Below, piece by piece: positions 1-8,510 of a stretch of DNA of 64,000 bases; the first letter of the stretch is position 1; each line of letters opens with the position of its first letter. The notes beneath the pieces were generated by a model. The model searched no databases and had not been told where the DNA came from. It worked only from the letters and a program-made list of their open reading frames with translations. The translations under genes and the position numbers were made by a program. Source of the DNA: Nocardioides oleivorans (GTDB lineage: Bacteria; Actinomycetota; Actinomycetes; Propionibacteriales; Nocardioidaceae); assembly GCF_004137255.1 (NCBI RefSeq), contig NZ_SDWT01000003.1:124001-188000 (forward strand), read 5' to 3'.

Positions 1-576
1 GTCGACCCACAGCCGCACCGAGGTGCCGTCGTAGGTCCCGACGACGGTGTGCCACTGGCCGTCCCAGAGCTGCGGCCCGGCGTCGTTGGAGAGGGTGAAG
101 CTGCTGCCGTCGGAGACGTAGAAGCGGGCGCCGCCCTGCGCGCCGGTGTAGAGGCCGTACGACGCGGTCTCGCAGGCGAGCGAGCCCTTCGCGGCGATGT
201 AGCGGAAGTAGCCGCCCTGGTCGCTGCGCACCCGGACCGCGAGGGTCACGCCGCTCGGCTCCAGCGACGGGGCGTCGGGGACCGTCACGCGCTGCGAGCC
301 GCTGAACCGGAGCGCGGCGCGCTTGAAGAACAGCAGGCGCGGCAGCTGCACCCACGCCGGGTCGGCGGCGTCGGCGGCGGTGGCCGCGCCGAGGTAGCCG
401 CGGTTGCCGTTGAAGGAGAGGTCGTAGGTGACCTGACCGGCTCCCTCGTCCATCAGCCAGAGGCCGGCGAGGCTGTCGGCCCGGGCGCTGGCAGGCGGGG
501 CGGCGAGGACCGCGCCGAGGACGGCGGTGGTGGTCAGCGCGAGGACGGAGGTCAGGACGCGGCGGACGCGAAGCAT
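1..576 (-). CDS. Secreted LamG-domain protein (C-terminus cut by window edge)
   Basis: 192 residues are visible and the gene continues past base 1. It opens with a signal peptide: basic MLRVRRV, a hydrophobic stretch rich in Leu/Val/Ala, and an Ala-X-Ala-type cleavage region near residues 28-32. The mature part reads as a concanavalin-like LamG/laminin-G sandwich, with the typical GLWLMDEGAG opening, LRFSGSQRVTVPD, and WHTVVGTYDGTSVRLWVD strands. Such domains bind carbohydrate or protein outside the cell; the substrate here is unknown. ATG at 576 is preceded by GGGAG at a good distance. It is divergent from the thiolase gene. A larger enzyme could follow beyond the edge. Confidence 0.75.
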   Translation of the reverse strand, partial: MLRVRRVLTSVLALTTTAVLGAVLAAPPASARADSLAGLWLMDEGAGQVTYDLSFNGNRGYLGAATAADAADPAWVQLPRLLFFKRAALRFSGSQRVTVPDAPSLEPSGVTLAVRVRSDQGGYFRYIAAKGSLACETASYGLYTGAQGGARFYVSDGSSFTLSNDAGPQLWDGQWHTVVGTYDGTSVRLWVD

Positions 577-849
577 GGTCGGCACTCCCAGTGGGTCGTG
601 GGTGGAGCCCGAGATCCCCACCGGTTCGGTGGTGGGGCAACCACATCAGCGACGCGCGTACGCCAGGTGGCGGGCGCGGGCGACCTCCCACAATTTGGGG
701 AACGGGAGCCTCGTCGCCGACCGGCGCCGATGTGACGTGTGCCTCACAGGTGAACGCTCATTCACCCTGCCGGAGGGACCGCGCGGGTGGGTATCGTCCG
801 AAGCGCAGCACGTGCCGCACCCGCCCACGCAAGACCCTGGAGGAACCCC
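577..849. promoter_or_regulatory. Divergent intergenic region with inverted repeat and thiolase promoter
   Basis: This 273-bp gap has no convincing gene. It holds a perfect inverted repeat, GGTGAA-N6-TTCACC (749-766), of the size bound by TetR-type regulators. A -10-like TATCGT lies at 792-797 and GGAGGA (839-844) sits 5 bases before the thiolase ATG. The -35 is not clear. Confidence 0.4.
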
Positions 850-2031
850 ATGACCACGTCCGTGATCGTCGCAGGTGCCCGTACCCCCATCGGACGCCTG
901 CTCGGTGGCCTCAAGGACCTGTCCGCCGCAGACCTCGGCGGCGTCGCCATCAAGGGTGCCCTCGACAAGGCGGGCGTGGCGCCCGACCAGGTCGACTACC
1001 TGATCATGGGCCAGGTCATCCTGGCCGGCGCCGGCCAGAACCCGGCCCGCTCCGCCGGTGTCGCCGCCGGCCTGCCGATGAGCATGCCCTCGATCACCAT
1101 CAACAAGGTCTGCCTGTCCGGCATCAACGCCATCGCGATGGCCGACCAGCTGATCCGCGCCGGCGAGCACGACGTGGTCGTCGCGGGGGGCATGGAGTCG
1201 ATGACCCAGGCGCCGCACCTGCTGCCCAAGTCGCGCGAGGGGTTCAAGTACGGCGACACCGCGCTGGTCGACTCGATGGCCTACGACGCGCTCTACGACC
1301 AGTCCACCCAGCAGGCGATGATCAACCTGACCGACGGCACCAACGCGGCCGGCGCCCACCTGACCCGCGAGGAGCAGGACGCCTTCGCGGCGAGCTCGCA
1401 CCAGCGCGCGGCGCTCGCCTGGAAGAACGGCCTCTTCGACGACGAGGTCGTGCCGGTGACCATCTCGACGCGCAAGGGCGACGTCGTGGTGTCCCAGGAC
1501 GAGGGCGTGCGAAGCGACACGACCGTCGAGACCCTCGCCGGCCTGCGCCCGGTCACCAAGGACGGCACCATCACGGCCGGCTCGGCCTCGCAGATCTCCG
1601 ACGGCGCGTGCGCGGTGGTCGTGATGAGCAAGACGAAGGCCGAGGAGCTCGGCCTCACCTGGATCGCCGAGATCGGCGCGCACGGCCAGGTCGCCGGCCC
1701 CGACTCCACGCTCCAGCTCCAGCCGGCCCGCGCCATCGAGAAGGCAGCCGCCAAGGAGGGCATCGCCGTCTCCGACATCGACCTCTTCGAGCTCAACGAG
1801 GCCTTCGCCGCGGTCGGCATCGAGTCCGCCCGCCAGCTCGGGGCGTCGGAGGACCAGGTCAACGTGAACGGTGGCGCCATCGCCCTCGGGCACCCGGTCG
1901 GCATGTCCGGCGCCCGTATCGTGCTGACCCTCGCCCACGAGCTCAAGCGTCGCGGAGGCGGCGTCGGTGCGGCCGCCCTGTGCGGCGGTGGTGGCCAGGG
2001 CGACGCCCTGATCATCCGCGTCCCGGCGTGA
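850..2031 (+). CDS. Acetyl-CoA acetyltransferase (thiolase)
   Basis: 393 residues, normal for a biosynthetic or degradative thiolase that condenses or cleaves acetoacetyl-CoA in the cytoplasm. The acyl-accepting cysteine is Cys88 in INKVCLSG; the C-terminal active site shows GGAIALGHPVGMSGAR (His) and AALCGGGGQGD (second Cys). An upstream in-frame GTG at 787 exists, but ATG 850 has GGAGGA just before it and starts the conserved TTSVIVAGARTPIG strand, so it was chosen. Its stop codon overlaps the GTG start of meaB, so the two are probably co-translated. Substrate chain length cannot be read from the sequence. Confidence 0.92.
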   Translation: MTTSVIVAGARTPIGRLLGGLKDLSAADLGGVAIKGALDKAGVAPDQVDYLIMGQVILAGAGQNPARSAGVAAGLPMSMPSITINKVCLSGINAIAMADQLIRAGEHDVVVAGGMESMTQAPHLLPKSREGFKYGDTALVDSMAYDALYDQSTQQAMINLTDGTNAAGAHLTREEQDAFAASSHQRAALAWKNGLFDDEVVPVTISTRKGDVVVSQDEGVRSDTTVETLAGLRPVTKDGTITAGSASQISDGACAVVVMSKTKAEELGLTWIAEIGAHGQVAGPDSTLQLQPARAIEKAAAKEGIAVSDIDLFELNEAFAAVGIESARQLGASEDQVNVNGGAIALGHPVGMSGARIVLTLAHELKRRGGGVGAAALCGGGGQGDALIIRVPA

Positions 2032-2984
2032 CCCGGCGCGGCGCGGCCGCCGTACCCGACCTCGTCGCACGCGCACGCGAGGGCGAGCCGGCCGCGGTCG
2101 CGCGCCTGATCACGCTCGTCGAGGACGCCTCGCCGCTGCTGCGAGAGGTGATGGCGGCGTTGCGTCCGCACGCCGGCCACGCCCACGTCCTCGGCATCAC
2201 GGGTGCGCCCGGGGTCGGCAAGTCGACCTCGACCAGCGCGCTGGTCGCCGGGATGCGTCGTGCCGGCAGGCGCGTCGGCGTGCTCGCGATCGACCCGTCC
2301 TCGCCCTTCTCCGGCGGCGCCCTCCTCGGTGACCGCGTGCGGATGGGCGACCACGCGCTCGACACCGGCGTCTTCATCCGCTCGATGGGCGCCCGCGGGC
2401 ACCTCGGCGGGCTGGCCTGGGCGACGCCCCAGGCGGTGCGGGTCCTCGACGCCGCGGGCTTCGACGTCGTCATCGTCGAGACCGTCGGGGTCGGGCAGAG
2501 CGAGGTGGAGGTGGCCGGCCTCGCCGACACGACCCTGGTGCTGCTGGCGCCCGGGATGGGAGACGGCATCCAGGCGGCGAAGGCGGGCATCCTCGAGGTC
2601 GGCGACGTCTATGCCGTCAACAAGGCCGATCGCGAGGGCGCCGACCGCACCCGGCGCGAGCTGCGGACCATGCTGTCGATGGGCGAGCGGCCCGAGGGAT
2701 CGTGGCGCCCGCCGGTCGTGCGGACCGTGGCGAGCACGGGGGAGGGGATCGACGGGCTGCTGGCGGAGGTCGAGCGCCATGCTGCCTGGCTCGCGGAGAC
2801 GGGCGAGCTCCACGCACGTCGTACGACCCGGGCCAGGCACGAGGTCGAGGCGATCGCGCTCGCCGCGCTGCGTGAGCGCTGGGGCGCCGACGACCGGCTG
2901 GGACTGGACGAGCTCGCCGGTCGCGTGGCGGCCGGCGAGCTCGATCCCTACGGGGCTGCGGACACGCTGCTCGACGGGCGCTGA
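2028..2984 (+). CDS. meaB: Methylmalonyl-CoA mutase-associated GTPase MeaB
   Basis: 318 residues of the G3E/ArgK-MeaB GTPase family, which protects and reloads the B12 cofactor of methylmalonyl-CoA mutase. Visible motifs are the P-loop GAPGVGKS (59-66), the DPSSPFSGGALLGDRVRM segment diagnostic of MeaB, ETVGVGQSE (switch/Walker B) and VNKAD (guanine specificity). GTG 2028 overlaps the thiolase TGA (GTGA), indicating translational coupling. The mutase itself is not in the window, so pairing with a thiolase suggests a shared role in short-chain acyl-CoA/propionyl-CoA metabolism, which is inference. Confidence 0.92.
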   Translation: MTRRGAAAVPDLVARAREGEPAAVARLITLVEDASPLLREVMAALRPHAGHAHVLGITGAPGVGKSTSTSALVAGMRRAGRRVGVLAIDPSSPFSGGALLGDRVRMGDHALDTGVFIRSMGARGHLGGLAWATPQAVRVLDAAGFDVVIVETVGVGQSEVEVAGLADTTLVLLAPGMGDGIQAAKAGILEVGDVYAVNKADREGADRTRRELRTMLSMGERPEGSWRPPVVRTVASTGEGIDGLLAEVERHAAWLAETGELHARRTTRARHEVEAIALAALRERWGADDRLGLDELAGRVAAGELDPYGAADTLLDGR

Positions 2985-3003
2985 GCAGACCGGCCCGGTC
3001 GGG

Positions 3004-3594
3004 TCAGACGGCGGCCGGGACGGGCAGCAGGAGCACCCGGAACTGGTCGGCGGTCTCGCGCGTCCAGGCCTCCAGGACCGCCATGCTGACCGCGTCCGCG
3101 GTGATCGAGAGCAGGTAGTGCTCGTGGTCCACCGGGATCGAGGCGATGACGGTCTGGGTCAGGCCGCAGGTCAGCTCGAGGGTCTCCACGCTGGTTCCGA
3201 TGCGCCCGGCGACGGCCGCGTGGCGCGGGCCGTACGCCGCGGGCTCGGGCCGGGGCTCGGCGAACTTCTGGACGGTCAGGCGGGCCGCCGGGACCAGGTC
3301 GTGGCGGTCGTAGCCGAAGCTGACGACGGGGAACCCGTCGGCGGTGCAGATCATCGCCGACGACCGGGAGGGAAGCGCGTCGAGCACGTCGACGAGGCTC
3401 TCCCACTGCTCGGCGACCTGGCCGTCGAACGCCGGCGCGCCGGCGACGCGGCGGGCGGACTCGACCGGGCCGGTCGGCGCGGCCGGCACGGGCTGGGGTC
3501 CGCGGGAACGGACCTGAGCGCGGCGGAAGTCGGACGCGCGGCCCGACCAGGAGGGCGTGGCCGCCCATCGGTGGGAGATCCGTTCAGTCGTCAC
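3004..3594 (-). CDS. Hypothetical protein, possible roadblock/LC7-like fold
   Basis: 196 residues. The N-terminal ~60 residues are Pro/Arg/Ala-rich and probably disordered. The rest (from FDGQVAEQWESL) contains SSAMICTADGFPVVSFGY and, near the end, HEHYLLSITADAVSMAVLEAW. This strand/helix order recalls roadblock/LC7 proteins of actinobacterial signalling operons, but there is no GTPase or kinase neighbour and the match is by eye only. GTG 3594 was chosen because AAGGAAG lies just upstream; the longer frame to 3963 runs through the TetR gene. Divergent from tetR and tail-to-tail with meaB. Confidence 0.6.
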   Translation of the reverse strand: MTTERISHRWAATPSWSGRASDFRRAQVRSRGPQPVPAAPTGPVESARRVAGAPAFDGQVAEQWESLVDVLDALPSRSSAMICTADGFPVVSFGYDRHDLVPAARLTVQKFAEPRPEPAAYGPRHAAVAGRIGTSVETLELTCGLTQTVIASIPVDHEHYLLSITADAVSMAVLEAWTRETADQFRVLLLPVPAAV

Positions 3595-3670
3595 GAGTGT
3601 GCTTCCTTCCGCATGGAAGCGACGGAGCCCGAGGCGGCGCGCGTGCTGTTTGTGGAGGTCCTGTTGCCTT

Positions 3671-3687
3671 ACGTAGGAGAAACGTAG
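3671..3687. repeat. ACGTAG direct repeat, one helical turn apart
   Basis: ACGTAG occurs at 3671-3676 and 3682-3687, 11 bp start to start, in the divergent region. It may be a regulator site for the minus-strand gene starting at 3594. A GGCCGT/ACGGCC inverted repeat follows at 3690-3709. Confidence 0.3.
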
Positions 3688-3774
3688 ACGGCCGTGAGGG
3701 GTTACGGCCCGATTCCCACGCGGTCTGGACCAGAACCCCCCAGAAGTACTAGCCCCACCCCCTGCGCAGGCGTT

Positions 3775-3808
3775 TTGCACGCGCGTGCAAACTTGCACTA
3801 CAGTGCAG
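3775..3808. promoter_or_regulatory. tetR-MMPL promoter with twin palindromic operators
   Basis: Two palindromes lie head to tail. TTGCACGCGCGTGCAA (3775-3790) is perfect. TTGCACTACAGTGCAG (3793-3808) has perfect 6-bp arms TGCACT/AGTGCA. Their centres are 18 bp apart. TTGCAC at 3775 also works as a -35 and TACAGT (3799-3804) as a -10 with 18-bp spacing, so a bound repressor would cover the whole promoter. ATG 3812 is 7 bases after the -10, so the mRNA should be leaderless. The likely ligand is the TetR encoded directly downstream. Confidence 0.65.
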
Positions 3809-3811
3809 AAC

Positions 3812-4438
3812 ATGGCCGAAAACACGCGTGAGCAGCGCAAGAACCAGACCCGCGAGGCGCTCTCGCGGGCGGCGATCGAGATCGTCGCGGACGAGGGCAT
3901 CGACGCCCTGACCGCGGACCGGATCGCCGACGCCGCCGGCGTCTCGCGACGGACCCTGTTCAACTACTTCGCGCGGGTCGAGGACGTCCTCACCGCCACC
4001 ATCGAGACGGTCACCGCCGACACGATCGACGCGATCGCCGCGCGGCCCGCGGGGGAGCCGCTGCGGGTGTCCGCCCTGGCGGTGCTGGAGGGGCTGATCG
4101 ACTCACCGGCCTTCGCCCAGGCGCGCGTGCTCGAGCGCGCCGCGGTCCACTCCACGGCCACCCGCCGGTTCCTCCTCGAGTTCGACGACCGCCAGCGCCA
4201 GGCCCTCGAGGAGGGCCTGCGCCGGCGACTCGGCCCCGGGATCGACCCCATCTACGCCACCAGCCTCGCCGCCGCGGCCTTCGGCGTCCTGTGCTCCGTC
4301 ACCCGGCTCGCCGTCGACGCGGCCGGCGACGACGACGTACGGGCGGCGGACCTGCACCGCGCGTGGACGCGCCAGGGCTTCGAGCACCTCTTCGCCGGGT
4401 TCGACGAGGCCGCCGCCCTTCCCGACCAGGAGTCCTGA
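3812..4438 (+). CDS. TetR-family transcriptional regulator
   Basis: 208 residues with an N-terminal TetR helix-turn-helix at about 33-53 (LTADRIADAAGVSRRTLFNYF), preceded by the usual first helix, and an all-helical ligand domain. ATG 3812 was preferred to GTG 3785 because it begins the conserved part and sits 7 bases behind a -10 box without any Shine-Dalgarno. Its stop is one base before the MMPL start, so it is the local regulator of that transporter and almost certainly autorepresses through the twin palindromes at 3775-3808. The inducer is unknown. Confidence 0.88.
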   Translation: MAENTREQRKNQTREALSRAAIEIVADEGIDALTADRIADAAGVSRRTLFNYFARVEDVLTATIETVTADTIDAIAARPAGEPLRVSALAVLEGLIDSPAFAQARVLERAAVHSTATRRFLLEFDDRQRQALEEGLRRRLGPGIDPIYATSLAAAAFGVLCSVTRLAVDAAGDDDVRAADLHRAWTRQGFEHLFAGFDEAAALPDQES

Positions 4439-4439
4439 C

Positions 4440-7019
4440 ATGGCTTCCCTGCTGCACCGCCTCGGTGCCTTCTCCGCACGCCGCCCGTTCGCCGTCCTGC
4501 TCGCCTGGGTGTTCGTGCTGGCCGCCGCCGTCGGCGGCATGGCGTCGCTGTCGCGCCCGCTGAGCAACGAGTTCGAGATCCCGCACAGCGAGTTCGGCCG
4601 GGTCCTCGACGAGCTCGGCCAGGAGATCCCGCAGGTCGCCGGCGGCACCGGCACCGTGGTCGTGCACAGTCCCGACGGCTTCACCGCCGACCAGCGCCGC
4701 GCCCTGCGCGACACCATGACCGAGTGGGAGGACCTGCCCCACGTCACGGCGGTGCTCGACCCGTTCAAGCTCCAGCGCCAGCTCGACGGGTCGGGCGACC
4801 AGCTCGACCGGGGCCTGCGGAAGCTGACGAAGGGACAGGAGCAGTACGACGAGGGGCGCGCGCAGCTGATCGGCCTGGAGAACTGGCTGGCCGACCACCC
4901 CGACGACGCCACCCCGGCGCTCGAGCAGCAGCTCGCCGACGGCAAGGCGCAGCTCGCGGACGCGGGGGAGCAGCTCGACAGCGGCTGGGCGACCTACCAC
5001 GCGGGCAAGACGCTGAGCGACGCCGGCGACGGCGTCTCCTTCGTGAGCGACGACGGCACGACCGCGCTCGTGCAGGTCCGCTTCGACTCCCAGACCCAGC
5101 AGCTCGACCCCGCCGTGCTCGAGCGGGTGCCCGAGACCGGTGCGGCGCTCGCCGATGCCGGCATCCGGGCCGACTACGGCCAGGAGATGACTGCCAGCCG
5201 CGAGGTGGGCGGTCCGGGTGAGGTGATCGGGGTCGCGGTCGCCGGCGTGGTCCTGCTCGTCATGCTCGGCTCGCTCGTGCTGGCCGGCCTGCCGCTGGCG
5301 ATCGCGCTGGTCGGCGTCGGGGTCAGCCTCACGCTCGGCATCGCCACCACGCAGTGGATCTCGTTGCAGTCGATGGCACCCGTCCTCGGCATGATGCTCG
5401 GTCTCGCCGTCGGCATCGACTACGCCCTCTTCATCGTCAACCGCCACCGGCACCAGCTCGCCGCACTGGCCGACGAGTCCGACGAGCCCCTCGACGAGGA
5501 GCGGATCCGGGCCAGCATCGCGCTGGCCACGGGCACCGCGGGCTCGGCCGTCGTCGTGGCCGGCACGACCGTGGTGATCGCCCTGGCGGCACTGGCGGTG
5601 TCGGGCATCCCGACCCTGCTCCAGATGGGGATGCTGGCCGCCTTCACCGTCGCCGTGACCGTCATCGTCGCGCTCACCCTGACCCCGGCCCTGCTCAGCC
5701 TCGCCGGGCGTCGCGCGATCCCGCGCCGCCGTCGTACGACGAGGTCCGGACGCGCCCGCGACGGCTGGCCGCAGCGGTGGGTCGGGCTCGTCACCCGCCG
5801 CCCGCGCGCCGCGACGGCGCTGGTCACGCTCGTGATGCTCGTGCTCGCCGTCCCCGCGCTGTCGATGCGGCTGGGCCTGCCCGACGGCTCCTCGGAGCCG
5901 CAGGACTCGACCGCCTACCGGGCCTACGAGCGCGTGGCCGACGACTTCGGTCCCGGTGCCAACGGCCCGCTCCTGCTGGCCGCGGAGTACGACGCACCGG
6001 TCGCCGAGGCCGACGTGGTCGCCGCGGAGGCGAAGGTCGCCCGGGCGGTCCTCGCCGTGGACGACCGCGTGTCCGTGCTCCCGATCGGGACCAGCGACGA
6101 CCGACGCACGATCGCCTTCCAGGTCGTGCCGGCGGAAGGCCCGTCGGCGGAGTCCACCGTCGAGCTCGTCCAGGGCCTGCGCCGGCTCGCCGCCGGCGAC
6201 GAGCCGGTCCACCAGACCTCGTCGTGGCTGGGCCTGCAGGACGTCATCGCCGACGCCGACCCGACCGGTGACGAGCTGCTCGGCGACGGTGTCTCGCTCG
6301 GCCTCACCGGAGCGACGGTCGCCAACATCGAGGTCTCCGAGCGGCTCGCCGCCGCCCTGCCGCTCTACCTCACGATGGTGATCGGGCTGTCCCTGGTGCT
6401 CCTGACGATCGTGTTCCGCTCGATCCTCGTGCCGCTGGTCGCCACGGCCGGGTTCCTGCTCTCGGTCGCCGCCAGCTTCGGCGCGATCGTCGCGGTCTAC
6501 CAGTGGGGTTGGCTCGGGGCCCTCTTCGACGTGCACGACCCGTCAGCGGTGTTCAGCTTCATGCCGACGCTGCTCATCGGCATCCTCTTCGGGCTCGCGA
6601 TGGACTACCAGATGTTCCTGGTCTCCGGCATGCACGAGTCCTACGTCCACGGCAAGGACGCGCGGACCGCGGTGCGGGCGGGCTTCGCCTCCGGCGCCCG
6701 GGTCGTCGCGGCGGCGGCGCTGATCATGGTCTCGGTCTTCTCCGGCTTCATCTGGGCGGAGATGACCATGGCCCGCTCCATCGGCTTCGGCCTCGCGGTC
6801 GGCGTGCTGCTCGATGCCTTCCTGGTCCGGATGACCTTCACGCCCGCGGTGCTGTCGCTGCTCGGCGACAAGGCGTGGTGGCTGCCGGGGTGGCTCGACC
6901 GGCTCCTGCCCAACCTCGACGTCGAGGGCGCGGCGCTCGCCCAGCGGTTGGAGCGGGAGCGGACGGAGTCCGAGGCGCCCGCCGAGGAGCCCGCACGGGA
7001 GCTGACGCCCGTCAGCTGA
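4440..7019 (+). CDS. MMPL/RND-type membrane transporter
   Basis: 859 residues in the duplicated MMPL layout: one membrane helix near residues 15-37, a large extracytoplasmic loop, five helices, then the same again. The first loop contains a Gln/Leu/Asp-rich heptad segment (about 115-185), probably coiled coil. Typical motifs are LGMMLGLAVGIDYALFIVNRH in the first half and MPTLLIGILFGLAMDYQMFLV in the second, with the Asp-Tyr pairs of the proton relay. The family exports lipids, siderophores or drugs. It starts one base after tetR, so efflux controlled by that repressor is the best reading; the substrate cannot be deduced. Confidence 0.9.
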   Translation: MASLLHRLGAFSARRPFAVLLAWVFVLAAAVGGMASLSRPLSNEFEIPHSEFGRVLDELGQEIPQVAGGTGTVVVHSPDGFTADQRRALRDTMTEWEDLPHVTAVLDPFKLQRQLDGSGDQLDRGLRKLTKGQEQYDEGRAQLIGLENWLADHPDDATPALEQQLADGKAQLADAGEQLDSGWATYHAGKTLSDAGDGVSFVSDDGTTALVQVRFDSQTQQLDPAVLERVPETGAALADAGIRADYGQEMTASREVGGPGEVIGVAVAGVVLLVMLGSLVLAGLPLAIALVGVGVSLTLGIATTQWISLQSMAPVLGMMLGLAVGIDYALFIVNRHRHQLAALADESDEPLDEERIRASIALATGTAGSAVVVAGTTVVIALAALAVSGIPTLLQMGMLAAFTVAVTVIVALTLTPALLSLAGRRAIPRRRRTTRSGRARDGWPQRWVGLVTRRPRAATALVTLVMLVLAVPALSMRLGLPDGSSEPQDSTAYRAYERVADDFGPGANGPLLLAAEYDAPVAEADVVAAEAKVARAVLAVDDRVSVLPIGTSDDRRTIAFQVVPAEGPSAESTVELVQGLRRLAAGDEPVHQTSSWLGLQDVIADADPTGDELLGDGVSLGLTGATVANIEVSERLAAALPLYLTMVIGLSLVLLTIVFRSILVPLVATAGFLLSVAASFGAIVAVYQWGWLGALFDVHDPSAVFSFMPTLLIGILFGLAMDYQMFLVSGMHESYVHGKDARTAVRAGFASGARVVAAAALIMVSVFSGFIWAEMTMARSIGFGLAVGVLLDAFLVRMTFTPAVLSLLGDKAWWLPGWLDRLLPNLDVEGAALAQRLERERTESEAPAEEPARELTPVS

Positions 7020-7025
7020 GGCGGG

Positions 7026-7763
7026 TCAGCTCAGGCGCAGGGTCTGGCCGGTGATCCGCGACGCGGAGCTGCTGGCCAGGAACAGCACGGCGTCGGTGAC
7101 CGCGTCGGTCGTGCGCTGCTGCGGCGTGCGGACCATGGTGCCGCCGGCGGCCCGGCTGCCACCGGCCGGTGGCTGGGTCGACCGACCGTACTGGCGCGGG
7201 ACGGCCGGCCGGTGCGGGGGAGCGACGGAGTTGACCCGCACGCCCAGCCCGGCCCAGTTGTCACCGGCACGGATGGTGGAGTCGACGAAGTCGGCGTGCG
7301 CCGCCTCGGGGGTCGAGGACAGCTCCAGCCAGCGGCGTACGGACCCGGTGTTGACCACGCACCCGCCACCGAGGGCCGGGCTCTGGCCGAGCTTGAGGCG
7401 CAGCCGGGTCGTGAGGAACGTCGGGCCGAGCAACCCCGAACGGGCAGCCTCGGCGAGGAAGGAGCGTTCGTCGGCGGAGATGCCGTAGGGGAGCGTGCAG
7501 CCGGCGGCGAGGACGAGGACGTCGATCTGGTCGACCATGCCGACGAGGTGGTCGATCGACTCCTGGCGGGCCAGGTTGACCGACTCGTAGTCGAACGCCG
7601 AGAGGTCGGCGTCGTAGAGGGAGCGCAGCATCATCGTGCCGGTCACCGTCACCGAGGCGCCCGAGGCGGCGAAGGACGAGGCGATCGAGTGGCCCTCGCC
7701 GCGTGTTCCGCCGATCACCAGGACCTGGTAGCCGGTGAAGTCGTACGACCCCGAAGTCGTCAT
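7026..7763 (-). CDS. Divergent SDR-fold protein lacking the catalytic Tyr/Lys
   Basis: 245 residues with a short-chain dehydrogenase Rossmann fold. The nucleotide loop is GGTRGEGHS rather than TGxxxGxG, the NNAG motif reads LAAGC, and strand/helix landmarks VRVNSVAPP and AVLFLASSSASRITGQ are normal. After NTGS, positions where YxxxK is expected carry Ala and Asp, so the standard catalytic residues are absent. It may bind NAD(P) or act as a non-enzymatic partner. ATG 7763 has AGGAGGGG upstream. It converges with the MMPL gene, separated by 6 bp. Confidence 0.75.
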   Translation of the reverse strand: MTTSGSYDFTGYQVLVIGGTRGEGHSIASSFAASGASVTVTGTMMLRSLYDADLSAFDYESVNLARQESIDHLVGMVDQIDVLVLAAGCTLPYGISADERSFLAEAARSGLLGPTFLTTRLRLKLGQSPALGGGCVVNTGSVRRWLELSSTPEAAHADFVDSTIRAGDNWAGLGVRVNSVAPPHRPAVPRQYGRSTQPPAGGSRAAGGTMVRTPQQRTTDAVTDAVLFLASSSASRITGQTLRLS

Positions 7764-7864
7764 GCTGAGGCGTCCCCTCCTGTCGAGCTCAGCGACGTTT
7801 CTACCACGCGGTAGGGGAACGGTGACAGGCCCGGAGGTGCTCAGTTCGGCCACAGCCGGACCGG

Positions 7865-8452
7865 TCAGACCACTTCCTCCTCCGCCAGCACCTCCTCCTC
7901 GCGCAGCGGGTCCGCGAGGTCGGGTCGGCCGGTCCGGACGGCGGCGAAGGTCCAGAGCTTGTTGAGCACGAACGACATCGGCGTGACGAGCCCGATCACG
8001 ATCAGCTGGGACCAGTAGAGGCGGTTGCGCAGGCCGGAGGAGTCGTCGAAGACGCTGGTCGGCAGGCTCACCGGGGAGTGGGGGTGCATGAGCAGGGTGA
8101 GGAGCGCGAGCCCGATGACCTGGCCGCCCAGGCCCACGGCGAGGAAGGGCCAGTACTCCTTCCACCAGCCCGACGCGCGGCTGCTCTGGAAGGTCCAGCT
8201 GCGGTTGAGCTGGAAGTTGGAGAGGTTCGCGACGAGGAAGGCGATCGTCGAGTAGACGTGGTACCAGCGCAGGTTGAAGTCGGAGGTGCCGAGGCCCACG
8301 ACCGCCTCGTCGAAGTGCGGGCCGAGCTTGCGCAGCAGGATCAGCGTCACCATGTTGACCACGACGCCCGAGACGCCGACGACCCCGAAGCGCATCAGCA
8401 GCGTCAGGTTGCGTCGGTGGCGGGCGAGGAGCGCGCTTCCCCGAGAGGGCAT
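7865..8452 (-). CDS. GtrA-family membrane protein
   Basis: 195 residues with four hydrophobic helices and the GtrA signature: MRFGVVGVSGVVVNMVTLILLR in helix 1 and the paired FQLNRSWTF and FVLNKLWTF motifs after helices 2 and 4. GtrA proteins flip lipid-linked sugars across the membrane for glycosylation of surface polymers. The acidic tail is rich in Glu. ATG 8452 was chosen over GTG 8458 because TAGCCT lies 7 bases upstream, fitting a leaderless transcript. Divergent from the thioredoxin-like gene, with only 58 bp between starts. Confidence 0.85.
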   Translation of the reverse strand: MPSRGSALLARHRRNLTLLMRFGVVGVSGVVVNMVTLILLRKLGPHFDEAVVGLGTSDFNLRWYHVYSTIAFLVANLSNFQLNRSWTFQSSRASGWWKEYWPFLAVGLGGQVIGLALLTLLMHPHSPVSLPTSVFDDSSGLRNRLYWSQLIVIGLVTPMSFVLNKLWTFAAVRTGRPDLADPLREEEVLAEEEVV

Positions 8453-8510
8453 GCGCACGAGGCTACCGACCCGGGCTCGCGCCCGTGGCGGTTCTCCCTA
8501 GGATTGAGCC

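Noticed and set aside
49..735. Plus-strand open frame at the left edge
   Set aside because: No domain; the minus strand gives a signal peptide and LamG domain.
731..748. TGTGA...TCACA resembling a CRP site near the thiolase promoter
   Set aside because: Spacer is 8 bases instead of 6.
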